64,000 nucleotides of DNA. Origin: Pelodera strongyloides. Its lineage: Eukaryota; Nematoda; Chromadorea; Rhabditida; Rhabditidae. A program made the position numbers and the translations under genes. Shown piece after piece: positions 14,501 through 22,900 of the stretch. The notes under the pieces were generated by a model. That model did no database searches, was not told where the DNA came from, and saw nothing but the letters and a program-made list of their open reading frames with translations. The stretch's first letter is position 1. Every line of letters begins with the position of its first letter. The stretch is from contig JAANDG010000061.1 in the NCBI GenBank assembly GCA_036852015.1, positions 310,001 through 374,000 of the forward strand, read 5' to 3'.

Positions 14501-17135
14501 TATTTTAACACAAAAAATACTCAAACATTTAAGAACACATTTTTCAAACTACTGTAAAGCAACTAGCAATCATAATATCCACAAATCTTACTTTTTTCAA
14601 TTGATAATTCAATGCAAATTTCCAATAATTCTAGTCTTCACCGCTTCAATAAAATACGGGTTATGGATTTCAGTAGTCTTTTTACCAACTTACCACACGA
14701 TTGTGTCCTTAAAATATGTATGAACTACTCGAATTAAGTTTCAAAAATGCTGGTAAAACATACATAAATGTTGCATTTAAACACTGCTTCTATACTGATA
14801 CATACTCTCAAAATTGCTACACACTAACAGAGGTTAAACATATAATACATTATATTGTCACAAACAGTTTCTTAATCTTCAACAACGAAGTATTCCATCA
14901 AACAAAAGGTGTCCCACAAGGAGGTAACGCCTCACCACTCTTGGCAGATCTCACTCTATCAATTATAGAATTCAATTTTTTCAAAAGTAACAACAACTCA
15001 CATCTAGTTTACAATACACGCATGTTTAGGTATATGGATGATATTGCCATATTTTATAATAATATTTGTGACTTTGATCAACTCATAAATATGTATCCTA
15101 CATCTCTTAGTCTTGAGCCTGCAAATGATAGTGAAAATTCAGCAGCTTTTCTAGACCTTCAAATTACTCGAGCTAATGATAAGTGGGTTATAAATTTATA
15201 TAACAAAACAGACGACTACACATTCGACGTCATTAGATTTCCAATGTACGATTCTCATATCTCAACAAATATCAAACTAAATTGTATAATGGGTGAAATA
15301 ATACGAATATACCGTTGCACTTCTTCTTTAGAGTTTTTCAAAGACAAGGTTTGTCAACTTACACGCAAACTTATTCGTAATAAATATCCCTTGTCAAAAT
15401 CACTCAAATATTTCGGAAAACTATTCACCGACACCCATGTATAGCACTAAAATATAATAATGACAGCAAAAGACTGACTAATTGGTACAACAGTAATTTC
15501 AATTTTAACATATAATATCTAACTTAACCTATTCACTATGCTTCACATTATTAACCATATTACCTAATTAACTAACACATAAGTATTATTACAAAAACCA
15601 ACCAACTAATAGATAACTATTACTTCACATAACATCTCCCCATAACAAACACACCATCACACAAACGCACATACACACACACACACACACACCAAAAACA
15701 CATCATATGGCACCACACTACAAACTACAAATAACATAATCTCACATCACGCTACAAACTACAAATATAAATATAATTGTACTCGAACATTAAAAAACCA
15801 AACAATTAATTAACTGCAATAACAATTGCACTCAACATATAATCGAACATACACATAATCAATCACACAATCTTCAACCAAACTGTTATTTTTCTTTATA
15901 CATAGTTATTTTCTCTCTCTCTCTCTTGTATGCATTCTCATTTTTATTTATTTTTTTCCTATCGCTCAAAGCTGTGGTCATCGTACTGATGAGACCCAAC
16001 TACAGCAAAATCCTCGTATACGATCAGGGTCGAAACGGGGTTATCATGTTAAAGAACATGATACACTTACTCTCATTCATACTTTTCCTTATATTACTGT
16101 AACTCTATTTATTTCTTTTTTCAATTAGATAATTGTAATTAGTTTTTGTTGGTGAGGCAATACTTGGCTCATGATAGGGCGTAACTTTTAAGAAAATCGC
16201 CTTTTATGTATTTTTAAAAATCAATAAACATTATTTTATTTTCAGCTCCAACCTTTCACTGCTTGTCGTCCTTACGGCGGAAGTATCACGGCCCTCTGTA
16301 TTCTGGAAGGATGCAAGACAGAAGAGCAAGGAACACGGCAAACGGCCAGCAACCAGACGGTAAGATACTTTTCCTCTGGCTTTCTACAAACCCTACCGGA
16401 AGCAAATGAATACAACCAGATGTCGTATTCAACAACACACAGGGAGACCTCCCAAGGCTGACGAGCGCTCTGAATCTCTTCTGATCTCGCACTCTCTATG
16501 CACTCTTTGGCTCCCTGGGGAGACCAGAGTCACCAGAGAGGGCTCCCTGTGTGTTGGTGAATACGGCCTCAGGTCGCATAGGCTGTGAATGGGTCAATTC
16601 CTTCAAGAGTCTAAAAGATGCCCATCTATTTATGCCCTCGTTATTTTTCAGTCGGAAAGTGTGAGTAGTCTCACATGGATGCGAGAAAGAGTGAGCGAGA
16701 CCGTTGAGAGGTTCAGGTCTTCACCGGCACCCTCAACCAGCACTCACCAATCAGTACTCGTATCGATTGGAACCAAGTACAGGTAGGGGAAGGGTGCTTT
16801 TCGCTAAGTAGAGCTACTAGGGCTAGGGCAATTAGAGGTAGAATTAGGGTTAGGTTAATTAGAGCTACTAGGGTTACTAGGGTAAAATTAGGACTAGCTC
16901 GTATGGTTTGGCACAAAGTACAGCAGAGATATTGAGTGAACTTTGGTTCCTTGGTGAGTAGTGGTGTCCCGGCACGAAGTTCGCATCCAGGCATGGGTGC
17001 CCGGATCGATTGATTACCAATTAAAGTAGGGATTTCCTTTCTTTCAGAAGCCTCACAAATCGCTTCATGGGTGCTGGTGATCCCCCTAAAGACACCACAA
17101 CCGCGATCGTATGGCGAACCGATGATTGGTTGTGA
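1..17135 (+). CDS. lrk-1: LRRK / LRK-1 leucine-rich repeat Roc-COR kinase, 5'-truncated by the window edge
   Basis: ROCO-family protein kinase, a multi-domain GTPase/kinase acting on membrane traffic and lysosomal pathways in animals. Forty exons are visible: <1-104, 307-392, 1021-1100, 1856-1937, 2066-2227, 2480-2602, 2877-3034, 3207-3357, 3726-3859, 3972-4052, 4228-4347, 4713-4779, 5033-5128, 5315-5400, 5603-5660, 5780-5889, 6209-6347, 6599-6679, 6851-6942, 7060-7170, 7288-7446, 7746-7838, 8019-8094, 8377-8472, 8586-8675, 8823-8887, 9433-9619, 9887-9997, 10241-10378, 10811-10933, 11175-11361, 11690-11793, 12036-12184, 12418-12576, 12987-13153, 13276-13331, 13603-13755, 16246-16359, 16652-16782, 17048-17135. 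They sum to 1521 codons plus TGA with every phase matching. Order: LRR (LTVLDVSDNQL), Roc, COR, kinase, WD40. Ankyrin and most LRRs would lie upstream. The least certain joints are the 392 donor (GTTCGT), the 9997 donor (GTTGGA) and the 13331 donor (GTGAAA). Confidence 0.93.
838..967 (+). repeat. 130-bp dispersed repeat with CTGAAGATGGCG core, copy 1
   Basis: This stretch in an lrk-1 intron is nearly identical to 36113-36235. Both start TAATTACCCAAGTTTGAGG, contain CTGAAGATGGCG, then AAAGCCGAAACGT, and end in a CACCACAACACTGAAT block. GGC-GAAA-GCC can form a small hairpin in this copy. It is probably the tail of a retroelement, but no coding part is attached here. Confidence 0.7.
1856..3357 (+). 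other. lrk-1: Roc (Ras-of-complex) GTPase domain of lrk-1
   Basis: Five exons encode the Roc fold. The P-loop reads GGPSTGRST, so the usual Walker A lysine is an arginine (codon AGG at 1911-1913). The switch II region reads SAWDFICDRREY where LRRK proteins usually have WDF-A-G; the glycine of DxxG is absent. The guanine-specificity motif is kept as THAD (exon 2877-3034, fitting [NT][KH]xD). The helix and strand order otherwise fits Roc, including HQYVLTRRAVYVVTF after switch II. A (TA)n microsatellite fills the intron before exon 2480-2602. Loss of both catalytic signatures would suggest weak or absent GTP hydrolysis; that is inference. Confidence 0.85.
2406..2463. repeat. (TA)n microsatellite in an lrk-1 intron
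   Basis: An almost pure TA dinucleotide tract of about 58 bp, interrupted once by AATTA. It ends 16 nt before the exon at 2480. Confidence 0.95.
4395..4694 (+). mobile_element. tRNA-derived SINE-like insertion with 25-bp target duplication
   Basis: A 250-bp block (4420-4669) is flanked by perfect 25-bp direct repeats at 4395-4419 and 4670-4694, as expected for a retroposed element. Inside, GGTTCGATCC is a canonical tRNA B box, preceded by an anticodon-arm-like CTCGACTCTCAATCCAG. Just upstream is a perfect 15-bp inverted repeat with a CGCA loop (about 4437-4470), starting GGATTGAGAGTC and ending GACTCTCAATCC. GC content is higher than its surroundings. It ends 18 nt before the lrk-1 exon at 4713. 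Confidence 0.8.
7917..7936. repeat. (GA)n microsatellite
   Basis: A short GA run in a purine-rich lrk-1 intron (7900-7980). Confidence 0.85.
8514..8548. repeat. (GA)n microsatellite
   Basis: A GA tract of about 35 bp in the intron between the kinase exons 8377-8472 and 8586-8675. Confidence 0.93.
10013..10132 (+). repeat. Three tandem copies of a 40-bp repeat in an lrk-1 intron
   Basis: Three head-to-tail units start with CATTGTCCTTATGGTTAGAG or close variants and end in GGTATAGGCT or GGTACAGGCT. They differ at a few positions. A second small tandem, a 21-bp ATGTATGTAATGCTTGGAGTT unit present twice, follows at about 10151-10192. Confidence 0.88.
10484..10552 (-). repeat. Degenerate tRNA-like sequence
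   Basis: Read on the minus strand it begins GGCAAGCGTAGCTCAGAGGA and continues AGAGCGC, a good tRNA D-arm / A box. The T-arm is poor (GGAGAATCGGAC instead of GGTTCGAATCC) and the anticodon arm does not fold well. It is best read as a tRNA pseudogene or tRNA-derived fossil. Confidence 0.5.
10613..10721. mobile_element. Foldback element, CCCCGATATGTGCCCG family, copy 1
   Basis: An imperfect palindrome in an lrk-1 intron. The left arm holds AACCCCGATATGTGCCCGAT and the right arm GGGCACATATCGGGGTTTT; the middle repeats ATCGGGCAC. Related copies are at 42735-42837, 51449-51585 and 53487-53563, each near a GGAAA or TTTCC end. Confidence 0.75.
12742..12923. mobile_element. TTAA-flanked foldback element, AGCGAAATACCGGCCGG family, copy 1
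   Basis: It starts TTAAAGCGAAATACCGGCC and ends with the inverse, GGCCGGTATTTCGCTTTAA, with a TTAA at each end. Terminal arms are about 35 bp. The interior lacks coding sequence. The TTAA target would fit piggyBac-type transposition, which is inference. Sister copies: 44653-44823, 49954-50132, 50667-50837 (diverged) and 52243-52419. Confidence 0.85.
13166..13236 (+). repeat. tRNA-like sequence in an lrk-1 intron
   Basis: GGTGGCGCAGTGGTAGAGTG is a strong tRNA A box / D-arm. The downstream T-arm (GGGGATCGAGTACTG) is degenerate. The intron between exons 12987-13153 and 13276-13331 consists largely of this sequence. It is likely a tRNA-derived pseudogene. Confidence 0.55.
14046..15444 (+). pseudogene. 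Reverse transcriptase of the intronic retroelement, frameshifted
   Basis: The first part (14046 to about 14600) includes FVVTCVDKANSNFCF and LPNIYAIPKLHKP..MRFI, like the fingers region of Penelope-like enzymes. A middle piece in another frame (about 14615-14735) reads VMDFSSLFTNLPHD, which holds the first catalytic aspartate. The last part (14716-15444) holds GVPQGGNASPLLADL, the catalytic RYMDDI, then AAFLDLQI and a thumb-like tail. Two frame changes, near 14605 and 14720, break the gene, so it is not expected to make an active enzyme. No GIY-YIG nuclease domain was recognised on either side. The low-GC codons contrast with lrk-1. Confidence 0.8.
15979..16048 (+). ncRNA. Hammerhead-ribozyme-like motif in the retroelement tail
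   Basis: CTGATGA (15986-15992) is followed by GACCC (15993-15997), a 29-nt loop, the complementary GGGTC (16027-16031) and GAAAC (16032-16036). This is the conserved hammerhead core with a 5-bp stem II. Stem I could form between CATCGTA (15979-15985) and TATCATG (16042-16048) with one mismatch and one G-U pair. Stem III (ACGGGGT) appears to lack one base at the cleavage site, so this copy may be inactive. Confidence 0.5.
16424..16573. mobile_element. Foldback element, GGCCGTATTCACCAACAC family, diverged copy
   Basis: The left arm reads CGTATTCAACAACACACAGG and GAGACCTCCC; the right arm is GGGCTCCCTGTGTGTTGGTG then AATACGG. The near-perfect relative is at 42871-42964. It lies in the lrk-1 intron before exon 16652. 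Confidence 0.75.
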
Positions 17136-17797
17136 GATTTTAGGTTTTTAAATTTATTCATAAGATTTAGGGTTTATGCTAATTTATACTGTATCAATAA
17201 TACTGTAGATTTTTGGGGTTGGAGTTTGGTGCATGCTTGTGTTTTAGAATGGAAAGCATTACAAACCCCTTAGAAAACCTGACCTGGTATTCCTTATTGT
17301 GCCAGTTTTGAAACCTGATTCTTCTTTTTACCGAAGCGCAGCCAGCCATTCCTATTGGTTTTAATGTATATTGAGTTTTTTTTTTCAATTCAGATTTATT
17401 TATATTTTATTAGTTTTGACCACAACGATAATTTCTTTGGATGCCAGACCATCCCAGATTCTTGTATTTATTTGCATTTTACTTGTACTTTTTTTTACTT
17501 TCGGCTTTTCTATTGAGAGTTTTGCATTTGACTTGTATTTTATTTCCTTAAAATTGCTTTCCCTAAGTCATAATTCCGCCTGTTCCTTGCCTTGATGTTC
17601 TTGATCATTTTTATGATCGTTATTTATTTTAGATTTATCGTTTGCGTTTTGATTTAACATCTGACTACTATATTGCCTGACTGCATAATGATTTCTTTTA
17701 CTCCAACTTACTGGTATTTACACGTACTAGCCAACTACTCGCGTACCCTAACTAAAGTCCCAACTATGCATATTTTTTTTTTGAATTTCGCATTTTG

Positions 17798-18028
17798 ATA
17801 GAGTATTTATGTAAGTTTTCGCGCACTTTCGCATGCGAAAGTATCATCCATGTTATTGCAGTTTCTATAGTGGGAAACTACTCGAATTTTACATACAGTA
17901 AGAAATTTACATACACCTGCGGCGTGTTATGCATACACCTAAATGTAAAACTGCGCGAAAATGGAAAAGTCAACTTGGATGGTACTTTCGCGGCGAATTC
18001 GCGCGAAAGTATAACATAAATACTCTAT
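17798..18028. mobile_element. Short foldback element with ATAGAGTATTTATGT ends
   Basis: The left end ATAGAGTATTTATGT and right end ACATAAATACTCTAT are perfect 15-bp inverted repeats. Just inside are TTTTCGCGC and GCGCGAAAG. At 231 bp and non-coding, it fits a MITE. Confidence 0.75.
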
Positions 18029-18479
18029 GATCAGTATTTGTTATTTATTCAGCATTTATTATATTGCAGTAATTGCACTGGAAGATTTTCTAACCATTCC
18101 TAATTGTAAGTCATATTTATTTTATGTTAAATGTATTTCCGTAGAGCTTTTCAAGGTTGTGAATTGTTTATGTGAGATTTTCGATCAGATATGATTCGCT
18201 ATGAGTTTAGAGCACGCACCAAAGACGCTAGCCACTAGTCGGTTTGTTTGATCTAGTTTTGACTTTTAACTTTGCATTCTTTTTGTCGTGTGAAATTGTT
18301 TATCGTATCCTGCTTGTACCATTGTGTGAATAAAATTTTCTCATAAATTATTATGGCTTCCGTTTGGCTTTGTTGTATGTTGTATGAACGAAATGTGTTA
18401 TCTATATTAGCGGTGCGTTAGGTTTTCTGTGTCCCAGGCGATTCCTCAACGTATGATAGAGTACAGGTACCAGAGTCAA

Positions 18480-18720
18480 CAATGGCACACTTGGCGCACA
18501 TATGGCACACAGGTGCACTTAGAGTAAACGTAATGGCATACTTGTCGCACCCATGACACACCGTCGCACTTAGAGTAAACACAATGGCACACTTGTCGCA
18601 CATACGGCACACAGGTGCACTTAGAGTGAACGCAATGGCACACTTGTACCACATAATGGCACACGGGCGCACTTAGTGTAAACACAATGGCACACAGGCG
18701 GCGCACTTATCGCACACAAT
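18480..18720. repeat. Tandem repeat of a 51-bp unit
   Basis: Nearly five units share AATGGCACACTTGTCGCACA, GGCACACAGGTG and CACTTAGAGTAAAC. Copies differ at several positions. Long open frames across it on the minus strand (repeats of VCHCVHSKC type) come from the repeat and are not taken as genes. Confidence 0.9.
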
Positions 18721-18862
18721 GACACACCCTGAGTGTTTTTTTTTACATACGGGGATGTGGAGGGTCCTATTCATTGTTTCTATGACATATCGTTTACGGT
18801 GTAGAATGTTGTACAATAACAATTAGCGTACGAAATAACTTTTCCAGATCTTGATTTTAATC

Positions 18863-19622
18863 ATGCCCGATCTCCACGAGCGTCTCCGACTTCGTAAAAC
18901 CCTGGCTGCTTTCGTCGCTTCACTTCGCGGACAGACGATAATAGTCGAGCTACGGGCTGGTAACTATGTCATAGGTTTGTATAGATTTTCATACTATCTG
19001 CATACGCGTAGGAATCGGACTATGATTAGTAGTTTGTTAATAAATACTATCGTAGTGAAACTTATTGTTAGTTCATATGTTCTCATACATACTATTCGTA
19101 GAGATGCAATGCAACTTCTTTTCATAAATGTCGTATTCAGGTTAGGTGAATTAATTGCATTCCGGGTGCCACGAAATTCAAAATACATTCTACAAAAGAG
19201 AATCCCTTTCAGGCCAACTGGATCTCTGTGATGGATATTTGAATATGCACATTTCGCAGGCAACTCTGATAAGGAATGACGGAACCACTACCGCAGATCG
19301 TTATTACATTAGTGGGAAATACGTGAGGTAAGGATAGCAGAAAAACCGTGTCTACAATAGAGGGTGCAGCTTGCCCCGTTTGCCCTTGATAATCAGAATC
19401 AACCTATAAATATCAAGCGGCCGTTCAGCATCCGGAGTAAAGTAATCCTTTCATCATTTACCGGTAAAGCATAACTATTTCAGATACGTGCATATGGCTC
19501 CAGGTACAGACGTGAAGACCCTTCTACGCTCAACATATACCAAAAAGCGTGTACGACAAGTTGGGCACAAGGGAGTTCAAATGGCCACACAAGATCCAAC
19601 AAAGATAAAGTGTCCAAAATAA
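18863..19622 (+). CDS. Small Sm-fold protein resembling LSM10
   Basis: Three exons, 18863-18974, 19213-19327 and 19484-19622, give 121 residues. The start ATG lies 16 nt after TTTCCAG, a likely trans-splice site. The Sm1 region reads LRGQTIIVELRAGNYVIG and continues DGYLNMHIS. The Sm2 region reads RYYISGKYVRYVHMAPG. The phrase ISGKYVRYVH and the basic C-terminal tail (KKRVRQVGHKG) match LSM10, the SmD1-like subunit of the U7 snRNP used in histone mRNA 3' processing, better than SmD1, which has IRGNNIRY and an RG-rich tail. AATAAA at 19679-19684 gives a poly(A) signal. The gene converges on OSCP with about 320 bp between stops. A diverged SmD1 paralogue is the main alternative. Confidence 0.85.
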
Positions 19623-19678
19623 GCAGTATCATTCCATAACGTCACGATCTCACTTTTAATTCGCTCCAGATCTCGAAA

Positions 19679-19684
19679 AATAAA
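19679..19684 (+). terminator. Poly(A) signal AATAAA of the LSM10-like gene
   Basis: AATAAA 57 nt after the stop codon, on the coding strand. Confidence 0.7.
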
Positions 19685-19812
19685 GCATTTTAACAAAAAC
19701 AGTTTCTTATCATTCTTTATCTCTTTAACAAAAGAAAATCGCGTATCTATCGACTAGCCGGTCGCATGTATCGAGCAAAACTACTGTCAAATCCAAAAAG
19801 AACCATCACATA

Positions 19813-19818
19813 TTTATT
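19813..19818 (-). terminator. Poly(A) signal AATAAA of the OSCP gene
   Basis: TTTATT on the plus strand (AATAAA on the minus strand), about 125 nt past the OSCP stop. Confidence 0.6.
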
Positions 19819-19942
19819 AAAATCTATATTATTGTCACGACGAAATACAAACTGTATACAAATTGGCGCATACTTGTGCAATACACGTTGGAACAAAGAA
19901 AAAGTTGTCTTATCCACACAACTAGACATATATATTGAGAAC

Positions 19943-22900
19943 CTAGACGGCAGAAGCGATGACCTCTCTGTATTTCTTGATGCGGGACGCGATAGAAAGA
20001 TCCACATACTTATCTCCAATGTTCACAATCAGACCTCCAATGAGCTGGGGCTTCACCTGGTAGGTGACAGTCACCTTCTGGCCCTTCTTGGTGAACTGAA
20101 ACAAAGCTTTTGCAACTACTATTACTAGCCGAAAGCCAAAAATGTCTCACTTAAAGGAGGAGGCTCACGAGATCTAAGTGTACGATTTCTTTCTTATCAA
20201 TAGATGATGGTATTTGCTTCCAATAAAGAGGGTATCTAGCTACAGTTGCACCCTGATCTTCTTATTTTGAGTCCCCAGATACCATCAGGACACACACAAT
20301 TACGACAGCTATCAGCTATGGTAAGAAATTTTGATAGAATTCAAAACATTATATTGACTTATTCCCTCTACTCAAAAGCTTTTGCTACACAAGGCATGTT
20401 TCTTGGAAGCAACTACCATCATCATCATCTACCGATAAGAAGAAAGAAATCGTACACTTAGATCTCGTGAGCCTCCTCCTTCAACCGTTGAATGATAACA
20501 ATTGACCGTTTCACTCACAATGTCTTATGATCAGAAATATCCAAACATCAAACACTGACGTGCAACAGAAAATACAATAGAAAAATAAATTCCGAAAAAC
20601 TGAGCATACCTGGCTAAGAACCTGGTTGAGGGCACCCTCGTTGCTCTTGTCAAGAGGTTCGGCAGTGGTGACCTAAAATGTTATGTTATATTATTACTAT
20701 TAAAGCCTAGATAAGTAAGTATTCCAAGTTCTCGTTAATGAATCTACTCAAACAAACCCAAGATCTATTCAGAACTTCAAATAACCAAAAACGAAATCCT
20801 CCATGAGACAAAGGACAAAGGCTGACATCTATGGTACTCGAACAAAAAACCCAGTTCAACGTCATATTATCATATCAGTGTTGTGGACCTAGGGTATGCT
20901 ATGGTGACAATGGTGAAAATGCTGCCTTTCTTATCGGCACGCTCCTTAAAACAGTCGCATAAATAATTAAACAACGTTAACAAATCTAATCAAAGTTTCA
21001 CCTGTACGAATAGCTCTCCTCTGTGGGCGCGCATGATCGTCTCAAAAGATCCCACGACAGCCTCCAATTTGCTGAGACGGCCGTTCTCAGCCAGCACCGC
21101 TAAAGGGAAAAGATTATTCCAATCCCAAATCACGTTAACCATAGTACATAGATTATAGTTTTACCCACAATAGATCAAGGTTATGTGTTCGAAATAATAT
21201 AATTCACGGAGACAACACGTCGATTATCCCTCTCTCTTAAAAATCAATGGCTAGAATCTTTTAATGAATAACAAACAACTAAGTTTGAAGTATGGAAGAT
21301 TCCGAATTATTCATTGACTGGGTCTTTACAAACGACTGCGCGTTCGCAGAAACAAAAGCTACCGGTTCATACCTTCGATGAAATGCTCCATTTATAATCA
21401 TGTTTTAATTTTTCAAGAGTACATTGCTTACGGGGTTTCCAAGTATAAAAAAATCGGTGTGATTCTACCAATACTACCGTATTTCTGCACGAAACTTGCA
21501 TATATAATATGAAAAATTAAAAAAATATATTCTCGTGTGGTTCCAAAACACTGTAAATTTTCAGCATACTTGGAAACACCATTATAAAATAACAGTTTAA
21601 ACGAAATGTAAAGGAGTCTAAGGTATACGATTCTAAGTATAAAAATATAACAATATTAATTTATATTAGATAAAATATCTGAAAATATTAGGAATAAGCA
21701 CAGATTAGACTACACTATAGTATCAAATCAAACATTCAATATACTCGCTTTTGGTTTTTCTCTTTCGAGTTCCGTGGTATCCGTGGTTCATTCGTTCATT
21801 GCATAATTAGATGTCTCAACAAAAAAAGTTAAATACAAAATGCATACCGAGGAAGTTGATGGTTTCTTTGGTGGCTCCGAGCTTGGTTGCCACAGCGTTG
21901 ATCACTTCCTTCTTCTTGAGAGCCTTATGGGTTGGGTCAAGAACGAATTCCTAAAATAAAACAGCAAATAAAAAGGTGTGTGCATGTTCTTTTTTACATA
22001 CATCTCATTGCAACACCAAATGCATGATGGACAGCTTCGCTTCTTTCGCCAAGAAATCGTAACTCGCAAAGTAACATAAATACTACTCATTATTCACTCA
22101 TTCATTGACACGTGCTCAGAAGTGGTTAAACACCTTTTACTCTACAATAAGCGCTTGAGCCGCTTGTTTTTAGTTAGGAGAGCTAGGAGAGAGGGCACTG
22201 AATAAAGAAAAGACATGAACATGAGATGTCAAAATCGCACTTCAAATAACAAATATACAACAAGCAATCCTATTTAGAACATTTTGAACATCTTGCTCTA
22301 CCGTATATCAACATCAACAATATTTAAGGCATTTTCGAAAAAAAAAAGTTACCATTGAACCGAAAACAAGAAATTTCTAATTAATTGGCTCTAATTCCCT
22401 TCTGATCACAAATAATTCCGTCAAAAACTTTACCGTTACCAGACTGTGGCTATTCGCCTCGGATGTCCGATGTCCTCATATCAAACCGTCCTTTTGTCAT
22501 GGTCAGTAAATCACATTTAATAATAAGAAAAGCAAACGCAAAGGCAAAGAAGAAGAATTATCGATCGTCGACAATAATGCCAAGGTCTAGAAAAAAAACT
22601 TACCCTGAACAGTTTGCTCGACTGCATGGCACTTCTGATATTCAGAAGATCAGAGTCCACTTGGTCGAGTTTGTTCTGTTTGTGAGCGGCCGAATACAAC
22701 GCGGCTGCATAACGGCCCTCGATTCCGTGGGTCTGAAACAAGAGAAACGTGAAAATAAGTAAAGAAACACAAAGATGTTTGCCGCAAAAAATTACGTGTC
22801 ATATGCCACGCCAAGAAACAAGCATATCACCAAATTGGGACGCGGCCTCGGAGTGGCCGAATTTGACTGAAACTTCGCAGTAAGGGGTAATCGGACAGGC

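Larger units (their letters stand above)
13856..16235 (+). mobile_element. Retroelement inserted in an lrk-1 intron (Penelope-like suspected)
   Basis: The intron 13756-16245 is far longer and more A-rich than its neighbours and carries a decayed reverse transcriptase (14046-15444) in the same orientation as the host gene. The 3' part (15445-16235) is AT-rich, with an AC tract near 15675 and a TC tract near 15915, then a hammerhead-like motif at 15979-16048. Exact ends are not visible; I saw no target duplication. Placement with Penelope-like elements rests on the style of the reverse transcriptase and the hammerhead-like motif. Confidence 0.65.
11690..17135 (+). other. lrk-1: WD40 propeller and C-terminus of lrk-1
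   Basis: Nine exons encode beta-propeller repeats, seen as WMCVDGAVSVLS, GWIDMRE, RETLWVVLADFTAICY, DILCLMTCASVYLYRLE, RVFCWDVDRKS, WLYIGTSTGVLVLANAY, YGGSITALC and a final TTAIVWRTDDWL ending in TGA. The WD40 domain closes LRRK proteins, and the ending matches the family. The large intron 13756-16245 inside this domain carries a reverse-transcriptase element. The exon 13276-13331 could run a few codons further if a GC donor were used; GTGAAA at 13332 is preferred because it keeps frame into exon 13603. Confidence 0.85.
17136..18862. other. Spacer between lrk-1 and the LSM10-like gene
   Basis: AT-rich, without convincing exons. It holds a foldback element (17798-18028) and a 51-bp tandem repeat (18480-18720). 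An AATAAA at 18329-18334 is a possible but distant poly(A) signal for lrk-1. Confidence 0.6.

Noticed and set aside
15445..16235. GIY-YIG nuclease or second protein in the retroelement tail
   Set aside because: No open frame or motif was seen; the region is AT-rich and non-coding.
18418..18706. Minus-strand cysteine-rich open frame (VCHCVHSKC repeats)
   Set aside because: It is the 51-bp tandem repeat read through; two frames are open at once.
22463..22762. Plus-strand open frame of 99 codons
   Set aside because: It lies antisense to the second OSCP exon.
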